Source: Sipunculus nudus
Taxonomy: Eukaryota > Annelida > Sipuncula > Golfingiida > Sipunculidae
NCBI GenBank assembly: GCA_026874595.1
Contig: CM049311.1
Span: forward strand, 10,939,676 to 11,003,675
Direction: 5' to 3'
DNA length: 64,000 bases
In this document: piece by piece, positions 1 to 11,200 of the stretch
How the letters are laid out: the number at the start of each line of letters is the position of its first letter
How positions within the stretch are numbered: position 1 is the first letter of the stretch
Made by a program: the position numbers and the translations under genes
Notes under the pieces: generated by a model
The model's database searches: none
The model's input: only the letters and a program-made list of their open reading frames with translations
Told to the model about the DNA's origin: nothing

Positions 1-2615
1 CATAGATCAGTCGAGTCATCCCTTTGTAACGTGATGACAGCTTTATATGTTCGCATGTTCAGCTACCATTACCAGAGCAATTATCTTTGCTCGAATACGT
101 GCTTTCATCCAGTATGTCCACAGGCGGTTATTGCTCATTTTCATTTGCGTCCACTTAGAATGAAGTCAAGTTTGACACGTCTATTATTTAAGGTTGAACG
201 GGTTTTTCACGCATCGTCAAATGTACATGCGCCGGCTATTTATCACTCAGTGGATTTGTACAGCATGCCTTAAACCATGACATATCGCATCTATTTTGCA
301 AGAAAAAATATTTTCGCTGAAATATCTAAACATATATGGGAATTCTTTCTCCTGATGCTATACTACTATTCTGTCTTTTTTTTCAAGGACTCTTTGGCTC
401 TCAAACGTCTTACTGTTCATGTCAGATTGGGAAGGAATATTATATGGATTTGACTATATGAGTAGGGTATAGATCTCCTCAAATAAACGATACTGACACC
501 AGCCAGATATATAGCCTGTACCATCAAGGGGTGGTCAATGAAATTGGGTCAAATTTCCAACCAAGAATCTGCTAAAAACTGCATTGAAGGAATGAGGCTT
601 AGGCATATTTAACTTAGCATAACTTGCAATCAGTTTTTGAATTCTAGAACTGAAATAATTTTAAAATCAATATATGAGGAAACAGTCTATTTACACATCT
701 CACATAAAGTACTAACGGCTAATACAGAACTGTTGCCTGAACGGTTTCCGATCCGGCGCCGAACACTGATCCATTGGGTATTTCCTAAATGACGTGATTT
801 GTGGAAAAAGCCATCAGCAATGTACCAAAGGACTCCCATTGTCAAGTATATAATTACTATGATGTTATTATTATATTACGTGGAAATCAGTCGCCATGAC
901 TTCTTTTTTATATGACCATATTCACATATTTAATTGCCTATATTAAGGGCCGAGAGCAGAGTTCGATTCATATTTTATACATGCTGACAATCATATTTAA
1001 GTTTTGTATTTAAAGATGTTCTATATGATATGCCAGTGTTATATTTGATATATATTGTGCTTAACTAATATGCTACATGAATTCGAATCACAATTATACA
1101 AGTATGTAATTCGACCAGTTAAAGATGGTGAACATTTTATTCATTCGGCGGCAACAAGGCGAACGTGTAATTAGAAACACCTAAACGTATCAATAACCGT
1201 ATTCATGTCCGTTTCCGTGTTCGAACCGCATATGTGGAAACAGATTAAGAGAAATCGCTGAACAAACGTAACTGTCTTGGGGAGTAGGATCTCTAATTGT
1301 ACAGATCCTGAATACACGAAGACGATCTCTAAATTGACGGATCCAGCTTTCAAGAGCAATATACTGATCTGGTCTCATAACGGGACGCCAGAAGTTCTCA
1401 TAATTTCTAGATCCAACATGCAAGGTTATTCATACTTACTGCCTCCTTGGGATAACTGCAAAGCGTTGCTTTAGCGAAATGTTCACATTTCGTATAGGCT
1501 TGAAGCGAGGCCGTCGCTAGAGTAATTACAGATGACACAGAAAGCTTTTGAAAACGGAGCGGGCATTATATGCATGTTTGATGAATTGTATATTTAAAAC
1601 GCCATTGACAAACATAACAGACTGGCTTAAAATGCACATACAAGCTTTTTTTAAGAAGTTGGTCCTGGGTACACGATCTTGTTAGCTCAAAATCGATAGG
1701 TTCTTCCCCTATCGGCAGGTGAGCCATATGTGAATGTTGGAAATTTGTTAATGAATAACTGGACTTAAAAATTCAATCATGTATGTCCTGTGACTTCGAC
1801 CGTTTACCTTACGACTTCGAAATCAACAGCTTTCGCCCCTATTTTGGTCTAAAGATATCTGAAAGATACGTTTCGGTTTGATATTTTGGCTAAAAATGCA
1901 AATTCTACACTCCTCGCGTAGCGATTTTACACTGCAGTGGTCCTGTATCTCCTTCGCTTTTACCGCTGCTTTGCATAGCAAGATTCTCAGAGTAACACTA
2001 CCAGGCTTGGAACAGGGCAAAGAATTGTAATCAGACCAATGAGAGTGTGGTATCGCATCGTGCATTTCTCCAAGTTTTAAACCCGCGACACTCCGCCCTT
2101 GTTGGTTCGATTCTTGGCTCTGTGCCAGGCCTGGTGTTGGAAACTCGAAAAACTTGCGAAAACAAGCAGCAGCGAAAGCGAAGATCTGGAACGACTATAC
2201 CGAATAACCGCAGTGACAGGAGTATATGCGTATTTAAGCTTCGTGAGAAGTGTGTCCTGTGACCGCGAAATTGACCGTGTGAACTCTAAAATCATACATT
2301 CATCAGCTGGGTGATATGGGAAAGACGGGAGGTATGAAATGAAAGCATTGGCATACATGGGCGCAGTGATAAGCAACCATCAGCTTGCACTTAGGAAATA
2401 ATCAAATATTAAATCTTAGCGGATACAAAATGAGCAGTTGACCCATCACCCTGGCACAGTGTCCATCTGCAGATGATTCCTTAAATTTGAAGCGAGACAA
2501 GATTTATCACACTTCTAAATGAATTTGTAACATGCTAGTGTATAGGTGGCGCCACAAACATTTAATTTCATGTACTGCACAGTCATCATACACGATCTCA
2601 AATAGTTATACATAC
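1..2615. other. flank with no recognised gene
   Basis: Only short unrelated open frames, none longer than about 100 codons and none resembling a known family. Around 1,655-1,745 there is a degraded fragment of the ~140-bp repeat seen at 36.6-37.1, 46.7-47.1 and 49.2-49.7 kb (CTCAAAATC, then TTCTTCCCCTAT and GGTGAGCCATATGTGAA). Another unit of the GGTGGCGCCAC repeat is at about 2,545. Confidence 0.6.
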
Positions 2616-2984
2616 TAGGGCTGTATCAATATATCGATACGAATCGATACAGGACGTCGATACGATAACCGAAATGCGTTGCATGTTGTATCGGTCGTAT
2701 CGATGTAAAACATTAATTGATAACGAATAGGGATATGACTCTAAGTTTAAATTTAACTTTGACGATTTATAAAGCTAAATGCACTGTATATTTGTTGCTT
2801 TGGCTTTTAAGACTTGATAAGAAATGTTTATACGCATGCACGTCAGTACTTCCATGACAAGCAGATGCATGTAAGCGATAATAGGAAAATGATACTGACT
2901 ATCCTCTTTATTAACGAAATCGATATTCACATCACATATTGCTGATAGGGACAAGGTACACTCACGTCTATATCGTATATATAT

Positions 2985-3015
2985 ATATGTGTGTGTGTGA
3001 GGGTGTGTGTGTGTA
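2985..3015. repeat. GT microsatellite
   Basis: Imperfect (TG)n following a short (AT)n, inside the hAT-like element just before the nested element. Confidence 0.9.
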
Positions 3016-3038
3016 TCACACTTATTCGCGTTATGATA

Positions 3039-4078
3039 CAGTGAAATCCCGGGCTGCAGGCGGACACCCTTCTGGGGCGGACACCCCACCTAACGGACAC
3101 TTTTTGGGCCGACGGGGCGTTTTTAACACTTTCAGAACCTCATTAAGGCGCGGCCACACCGAAAGTTGCGCTGCGCTGCAAATAAACGGCTGAGCATTTT
3201 TGCGGCGCTGCAAAGCGGAGAAAGTTTCAGCTTTGTTTGCCGGGCTGCACAGCACGGCGCAGCGCGGCATTTGGTGTGGACACCCCAGCGTATTTGCATG
3301 TACTCAACATTTTCTCCAGCGCAGCGCGGACACCCCCGCTATTCAGGACAACGGACACTTTTTTTTTGTCCGCCCGATGGAAAAAGTCACCCAGGCTAAC
3401 GGACACTCAAGCGGTGGCCCCGATCGAAGTAGGCAGAAATACTTTGAAATTGCAAATATTGTCTGCTTCTGGTACGCCTTATATCACTTAAATGTTCTCA
3501 TGGTTTAGGCATACTGCAATGACTATAAGTACGGAGCTAGTTTTACTCAAGTTACCTTATTTTTCAGCTGGAACATTCATTTATGTATCATTTTATCAAT
3601 AGCAGTCCCCCCAGAAAATGACGGAATTAACGAAGTTTCTATTGTGCCGAGCTTTCAGTGAAGCAACGTATTTATTCTGAATTTGGGCCACATTATTCTA
3701 TCATAGGCCCAGAAGCGAGGATAATGACGTATCTGTTACACACCTGGACGTTAACAGTCACGAGTCATGACCTATCGCCTGGGGTGAGGGCTCAGCGATA
3801 TCAACCAATCCCCGATCCTGTAACATTTGCATCACGGAAATCAGTCCCAACTACCAATTATAAGGCGTATATGATATCATGCATTTATTTATCATATTTG
3901 CATACGCTCCCAAAAGGTTTTCACGAATCTTGAACGAGATGTCAGAAATCAATTTATGTCATAAGCGATTCTTTTATTGTCACGGAAAGAGTGAGTAATT
4001 AAGAAATTTTACAGACCCAATGCTACAACGGACAAATTGTCCAGTCTCGTGACTGTCCGCCCCGGAGGGGTTTCACTG
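3039..4078. mobile_element. pogo/Tigger-like TIR element nested in the hAT-like element
   Basis: The inverted ends read CAGTGAAATCCCGGGC at the left and CAGTGAAACCCCTCCGG at the right, flanked by TA on both sides. The first 600 bp are GC-rich with repeated 'cggacac' motifs; the right end has the matching gtccgcccc. No intact transposase is visible. Assignment to the Tc1/mariner-pogo group rests only on the TIR and the TA duplication. Confidence 0.7.
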
Positions 4079-4453
4079 TATATCATTTTATCTCTATTTT
4101 TTTATTTACGCAGCCAGTCATAGGCTACTTGAAACTCTCACGTTTCACATCAGACGTAAAATAAATTGTTAAAGCCTGGGGACAAATTCTGGGGACTATA
4201 TTTTCAGTAATTCAAGTTGTAAATCTTCCCATTTTTTTTTTACAAATTTCTTCATTAAATCATATAGTCTCAAATATTAAGAATGTTTAATCATTTAACC
4301 TCCATATTTATGTACAATTTCTCTCTCTTCATGTTTCATGCACAGGGGGCTGTTGTGTCAGCGGATTAAAATCGTTAACAACAGTCTCCAGACATAATAA
4401 AAATATTGACATACTGAATATATTTTGTATGGATGCTCACTTTTATGTCGAAT

Positions 4454-4457
<4 letters not shown>

Positions 4458-4493
<36 letters not shown>
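4458..4493. repeat. (CT)n microsatellite
   Basis: Eighteen CT units, uninterrupted, inside the hAT-like element. Confidence 0.95.
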
Positions 4494-4496
<3 letters not shown>

Positions 4497-4752
4497 AATG
4501 GATTCATATTCACAGAAAAATACAAAACTGTGTAATAACATGACACAAAAAATACAGCCTATGATCTTTCTCATCAAATGCAATAAAACTGATTGTGCGG
4601 GGCGGGGGGGCTCAAAGAAGTTCGAGATTTTGGTAGCATTAATTAGATAGATTTTGAAAACTAAAATCAACTGGTCTGGTTATGTATTTTATATCAAGCT
4701 TAAGCTGCTCAACTTTGGTGCATAGCATACGGAATATGTGTATATAAAAATG

Positions 4753-4755
<3 letters not shown>

Positions 4756-4808
<53 letters not shown>
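4756..4808. repeat. (AT)n microsatellite
   Basis: About 26 uninterrupted AT units near the right end of the hAT-like element. Confidence 0.95.
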
Positions 4809-4813
<5 letters not shown>

Positions 4814-4945
4814 AACAGTTTTTATTAAGAAATGATAAAAAAGAGAAATGAAGCGTATCGTCAATACGTATCGGTATCGAATTAACTGTATCGCAATACG
4901 TATTGTACTAGATGAGGCGGACCGATACCCAGCCCTAATACATAC

Positions 4946-7738
4946 CAGAGCATACACAATAACATAAAACAATTTTTTTTTCATATTTTGTACATTTTTA
5001 TTTTTGTTCAAATATTTTCTTTTTAATAATTTAATTTACAATAGACATTATACATCAGCGTTGAGCTAGACTCCCATATAATCTTGTGAAATAAGTCACT
5101 GTGTGACTGCTTCATGACAATACGAATTTCCAAAAGTATAATCAATAATTCTGTCATTGACACATCCTTGAAATCGTGTTCAAGAACGTAAGTACTCTAG
5201 AACCTCATTCATTCGCCAATTCCTGGTCCAGAGAAAGTAATGGCGACAGGCGAGGGTGAGTACCTGGAACAGGTAGTTGACAATGATATATACCATCTAC
5301 GATATATGACACAGCAGAAACTAGCCTTAAGGGAAATATTGGTATTTTAGGAAGATAAAACTGTTGGCGAATGAATGGGGTTGTAATGAAGACCTGTACA
5401 TGACGATCGTGTGACTAAACTGTACATAAAGGTCACGTGAACGTGGCGGTGCAGGCTCTGACAACAGATTCTGATGTTTTTGTTTCACATATGCCATACT
5501 TATCATATGAATAATATAAATTACAATCATGTTGCTACATCATCAATAGACATGGTTTCACACAGTTATCAAATTCATTACTACTTTGACGTCAGGGGCC
5601 TTCGTTCATCATATACTGTCATTTTTGTGTACAGAAATGCAACGCTTATCAAATACATTATTTACAGTGCAATCACATGATCTTTATATCAAACGTTCTT
5701 AGTTTTACTCTCAGAATTTGTATATGGAAAAAGCAGGCACTGGTTCCTGAAAATTAATATGACAACACCAGACCTCTTTTATTTACAAATGTATAAGCTC
5801 TTGCTGACATTAACTTTTCATTACTCTGTATACCTTATCTACTGAAAACTGTGCAACCGTGATATGGTCATACGTTTTGTCTTGTTATTTTATAAAGATC
5901 TAACTCTTGACTATGGCAAGTGTTGTATAGATGCAAAGGCACACTTTACTCACGCATGCAAATATATTTGCAGTCTGAGTCAGAATAAACATAGTATATA
6001 AATGTTAAAGCATGTTGAATAAACACAAAAAAATAGCGTCCTCCCTTTAAAATAAATTTGTACCTGCCAAAATATAGCCCTGAAACCTTTTGCTCACTCC
6101 TGTATACGAGTGTTAAAAACAGTGGACCGGGCGCGATCACAGGTGTCAACATAAACATAGTGCGTGCATCACCTGTCAATCAGGAGATGGTCCAACTGAC
6201 TTGGTTAAAAAATGTAATACATGTTCCTGCTGGCTGCAAATAGCTCACAATCGGACCTCTGGCCACATGGCCTTGTTATGGTAAACAGATACACCTGGAC
6301 TGTGTTTACCAACACTTAAAGCAACACTGGTTTAAACCATAAGCTAATGTTTTGTATGTTTTGGCTTTGGATAATAAATCATTGTATTAAATTCCCAAAT
6401 AATCAAATAGCTCTGGGAGAGATATCCATCTTGTTTTCTAGTGTAACAGTAATTCTGAATTTATTATCCAGTCTGTAAATATGTAAACATCTAGATTATA
6501 TTTCAAATACATACAGAAAAACAATCTCTAGTCAATATTTAATTTGCAGCAATATAAAGTAGTCATGGAAACTTGGTCTTATTTTTAACTACAACAGTGC
6601 ACAGCTATAGAGACATACATTTTCTTATAGATTATATTGACTAAAATTTACCTACTTTTTCATATATAAAATAATATATCTTTAGGGAAGATCATAAATA
6701 AATCATTATTAGCTGTGAATTTAATAATATATACCTTGAGTCTAACTTGAGAAACTGTTGATCTTGTGTTATACAGTATAGAATCATTGATTTAAAAGGG
6801 TATTTTATGCAAAGGCAACTATAAGAACAAGATTATTTCCCATTTTTCACCTTTGTAAATAAAGTTTTTTTTTAATAAATTATATAATTTAACCTTATCA
6901 ACTGAGTTTATTATATTTTTATAGGTACAATAGGTATAATATAACCAACTTCTAATGGCAATTAATTATCATATTTGGTAAAGGGCTTAATTTCAATCAT
7001 GACGGACAATTCCTTGAACAAGAAAGTTCCACATATCATGATGAAATATGACAGGCACAGGCACAAGATAGATATGAATCATGAAATGTCTAAAAAGCTA
7101 GACTTCATATACTGAACATGTTATTTCACCCAGAATTTTTCATCATTTACATAACTGTGAGACTGAGAGTTTGAACCACTGAGCTATACAAGTATCAAAC
7201 TAAGTCTGAGTGTGTACAACATTGTCACAATGGATAAAACATTTATATGCATTTTGTGATGGACTGAAACATCTTTGGAATCTGATAAATCTGTGCATAA
7301 ATGTATGAAAATATTTCAATAAAATTCATATATATAACATTCATATGCTGAATTCAGATCTTCAGACCTTATCTCTGGACACAGGACACTGCAAAACACA
7401 CATTATAATTTATATGCAACAATACATTACCTCCTATATAAGTTAATGTTTCTGATTTGGTGTAAATGTGAAGCAATCTTCCTTTGGCGCTCAGTAGTCT
7501 TATATCCAGCTGTTTCTATACAAGTAACTGTTTTATAACAAATACTGTTGGTGATACCAATGGATCAAGTTTCCAAATGAGTTATCAAGAAAATCAACAT
7601 ATCGATAGCTGAGAATTATATTCAGGAAATAATTGTGCTTTGATTGAAACCTGGAAGTCTTAAAGAAAGAAAAAATACTATGTCTAATACAGAAGTCCAG
7701 AAAACAGTTAATTATTTTTTTGGTTTAAACATACTGCT
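4946..7738. other. AT-rich flank downstream of MED25, no gene recognised
   Basis: No long open frame or repeat family recognised. One small feature is an ATG in good context at 5,238 (ATGGCGACAGGCGAGG) directly followed by a GTGAGT donor on the plus strand, which could be a first coding exon of another gene, but no downstream exon was identified. Confidence 0.5.
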
Positions 7739-7744
7739 TTTATT
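7739..7744 (-). other. candidate MED25 polyadenylation signal
   Basis: AATAAA on the minus strand about 290 bases after the stop codon. It is the first canonical hexamer met downstream. Position is plausible, but AT-rich sequence makes chance hexamers common; no transcript evidence. Confidence 0.35.
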
Positions 7745-8032
7745 TTAAAGATGTCAAGGACACTGATCTCAAGCATATACACTTACATGTGACAGAAAAA
7801 GAGTGGTTGTTGCCAACTGATAGGACCAGATATATCCTATAATACATTCCCAGCCAAAAGATTCCATCAAATGCCATCACGAAGCAAACAGGTTATCAAT
7901 AAACATATATATTTCATTCTCTGTTCTATCATAGTCAAATACTATGTGGGACAGACATTTGAGAATTTCAAAATGATCAGCACACACTGATGGGCATACT
8001 TTTGTTGATGGGACAATAATGTTTAATTAATA

Positions 8033-8257
8033 CTACGATAAGAACGTCTGTAGATCCAGATCCTCTGACATAAAACCCTGCCCTCCCTGACTCTGAGGCT
8101 GCATCTGTCCCGGCAGACCAGGCTGCATGGATATCCCCCCTTGTTGCATTGGCTGACCGACAGTGGCCTGTTGCTGGACAGCTGCTGCTGGCATCCTGGA
8201 CCTCTGCTGCTGCAGTAATAACTGCTGCTGTTGTTGCTGCTGTAATAGCTGCTGTTG
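8033..8257 (-). CDS. MED25: MED25 exon w22 with stop codon
   Basis: 225 coding bases including the stop; acceptor TACTTTCAG. Encodes a poly-Gln/Leu stretch, [18 protein letters not shown], and the acidic end [14 protein letters not shown]. The human protein likewise ends in an acidic/hydrophobic motif (MEDDILMDLI). The upstream intron end is only 11 bp long before a mobile element begins. Confidence 0.92.
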   Translation of the reverse strand, partial: QQQLLQQQQQQQLLLQQQRSRMPAAAVQQQATVGQPMQQGGISMQPGLPGQMQPQSQGGQGFMSEDLDLQTFLS

Positions 8258-11200
8258 CTGAAAGTAGCAAACATGGGACCAATGGGTCATGGCGCTCAGC
8301 TGTTATATATGATAAAAAATATGATTTGGGAAAGAGGCACATGCTGGTTTTGTGTGGTAATAAATATAAGCTTTATTATGAGTTGTTGTTGTTTAGCTTA
8401 TGTATGATTTTGATAGTATCTTTGGAGACAGGGAAGAGGATTGATTTCATTTATTTTATTAACAAATGGAGTGCTATTGTCACACAGATTTTGACTTGGC
8501 CATATAACTTATAACCAGCACATATAATAAAAGAGTTTAACTATTTATTAAAATTTAATAACAAATATTGTGCCAATATAATTTTTAATTAAAAAAAAAA
8601 ATAAGAATATATGATTTTTTAAAATAAAATATAACTGACCCAGGAGGACTAATGAAAATCCTAAAAAAAGTTCATCACTTATGGAAAAGGGGGGGGGGGT
8701 CCAGGCCTTAAAATTATGTCTAAAACCCCTTAAAAAAGGTTGCTTCGGGTCAAAAAGGGGGGGTCCGGACCCCCTGGACCCCCCCTGGATCCACTTCTGT
8801 GTTGTTCTGTGTAGATGAGTTGGGTTGGACACCTGAATCAACTGTGGCTGGACATTAGCTGCCTGGCTGCCCCAGTGTATGCTTCGCTCAAGCATGCATA
8901 ATCTGATGAAAGGTCAACAAGGTCAACATACAGGTGACTGAAGAGGGGCTGGATTGAGCCTGGGTCTGACATGGTCTCATAAAAACATTAATAAAAGCTA
9001 AAATATTTGGCCAATTTCTTTCAGCTTTCTAAACTACAAAGATGAAATCCTCATGTGTGCATGATATGAAAATTATATCAACAGTGCTCTCAGGAAACAA
9101 ACGTGCCATGGTCAAAGTTGGGCAAAATTTAAGGTACTAATTTTATATTTATACTAATAACTTATAAAATTTGAAAAATTCAGAACTAATTTTTTGGTAT
9201 TCAATTGAATCTTGATTAAATAATGTTACATCCCTCACTAAAAATCTCTAGCTTCAGCAATCCTCTTGTTAAGGGAGTAAATATATTTCTTGATTTTTTA
9301 AAAAGTGCATTATGTTTTTGGGCCCATAACTTAAAACAATTACGCAATACTGACATCATTTCTGGCATGTGCATAGTGAATGTATAGACAAATATGTATA
9401 TTATATATGATCAAAGTCAGACCAGTGGTTTTGATATCAGGCAGTCTTACAGTGTAACAATGGGTTTTTAATGGAAAAATGAAGTTTTTCATTAATATTT
9501 CCAGAGGAATTAAGTCCTAGTGATCAAATTCTTGGCATGGTAGGGGATTTTGGAGACATCTAACTGTATGCCAAATTTAAGGAACTTAGAGCTGAAGCTG
9601 GGGAGCTGAGCTCTAGCAAACTGCATAACACTAGCTTGATGTAAACAATATGTGACATGGTGCGTGAAAACTTGAATAAAATCTACAGTTTTTGATCAAC
9701 TGGTTTCAAATTTTTGGTGTTAACAGGCAAATGCTAACAAAAACATGCTGTGAAAATTAACTCCACAGTACTTACAGGAAAAAAACGTGCCATGGTCAAA
9801 CTTGGGCAAAATTTAAGGTACCAATTTTATATTTTTGCCATTATTTTAAAAATTTAACAGATTTTGATCTAATTTTTGGTATACAATTAAATTTTGATCA
9901 ATTAAAGTTGTATTACTGAAAAAAAGTCCCTACCTTTAACACTTTTGGTCTTAAGTGACCAAATATCTTTCCTGATTTTTTTACAAAGTCCATTATGTTT
10001 GGGCCCATATTTTTTTAAAATTAAATTATACTGACTTAATTTCTGGCATGTAAATAGGAACTATATATAGGAATATTTATGGTAAATATGAAGAAAACCA
10101 GATGAGTGGTTTTGATATTAGGCAGTCCTGAAGTGTAAAAATATATTTCTAATAAAAAATTGAGGTTTTTCCTTAATATCTTGAAGGAACGAAGTCCTAT
10201 TGACCCAATTTTCGGCATGGTAGGAGATTTTGGGAACATCTAAGTGTATGGCGAATTTCAGACTCGTAGGTCCAATGGTGTCGAAACGTGCCAGTCTTAC
10301 GGACGGATATCCGGACGGACGGACAGACAGACGGACGGACGACGGACAATGGACAACGACTATAGCTCAGATGACTTATAGTCAGCTGAGCTAAAAATTA
10401 TGACACTACATACTAGTATAAGCAATTTGATTTCTTAAGTTAGTAATCTGTTGCACTTATGAATATATGTGCGGCTAAAAAAAGGGGAATTATGGTGTCT
10501 ATCTTCTGGCAGAGTGTGTACAGTCAGTACAATTTTTCACCAATCCAAAGAACAAGGTAATTATTTGACTAGATTAGAGTACTGAATAGGGGGAAAGGGA
10601 CCATTAATTGGAGTTTGCCTTAACTTTATTGTATCACTTGCACAAAATCATGAATTCTTGACTGCCAAGTATTTCATTTGGAAAATTGCAGGTGGTGAAA
10701 GACAATTAACACTGAATCATTGTGACTGGACATTCTTATTGGCCTTAGGGAATCCATACAGGGTCAATGTGAATGCAATACCAGACACAGCTGCTAATAA
10801 TATACATATAATTGCTAAATCTGGACTGATATTCCATATGAATATGTCTCCTGAAAGTCAGTTCATCTGTATACATATGTTATTAACAAGCCTGTTTAGT
10901 ATTGCTTTCATATTGGAACTGAGGACAGAGATTTGGCCCAAGGCCTGCCCGGCCATAGAAAAATTTGGCTGCCCAAATAGGAAAAGATACCCTACATTGA
11001 ATGTTCAAAATATTATAATTAAATGGCCATTTAATGTTTTCAGCACATTCCACCCTGTACTGTTACTATTATATGAAAGACACAGTACTCAAGGGAAAAA
11101 TTTCGGCAACACATACTGACCAGCACCTTCACAAATACTATGAAGGTGTTATAATATGTTGTCAATTTAACTCTGGGCCATTGTGTCACTGAGCACAGTG

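Larger units (their letters stand above)
2616..4937. mobile_element. hAT-like non-autonomous DNA transposon with 8-bp target duplication
   Basis: The ends are inverted: TAGGGCTGTATC at the left and, reading inward from the right, TAGGGCTGGGTATCG. The element is flanked on both sides by the identical 8-mer ATACATAC (2,608-2,615 and 4,938-4,945), the size expected for hAT insertions. Subterminal regions are rich in GTATCG motifs in both orientations. No transposase frame is present. It hosts a second element at 3,039-4,078 and CT and AT microsatellites. Confidence 0.82.

Noticed and set aside
7155-7190. Minus-strand tatagctcagtggttcaaac resembling a tRNA A box
   Set aside because: No B box at the expected distance and no cloverleaf; at most an old SINE fragment.
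10661-11119. 153-codon plus-strand frame
   Set aside because: Longest unexplained frame outside the elements, but with intron-like composition and no recognisable motif.
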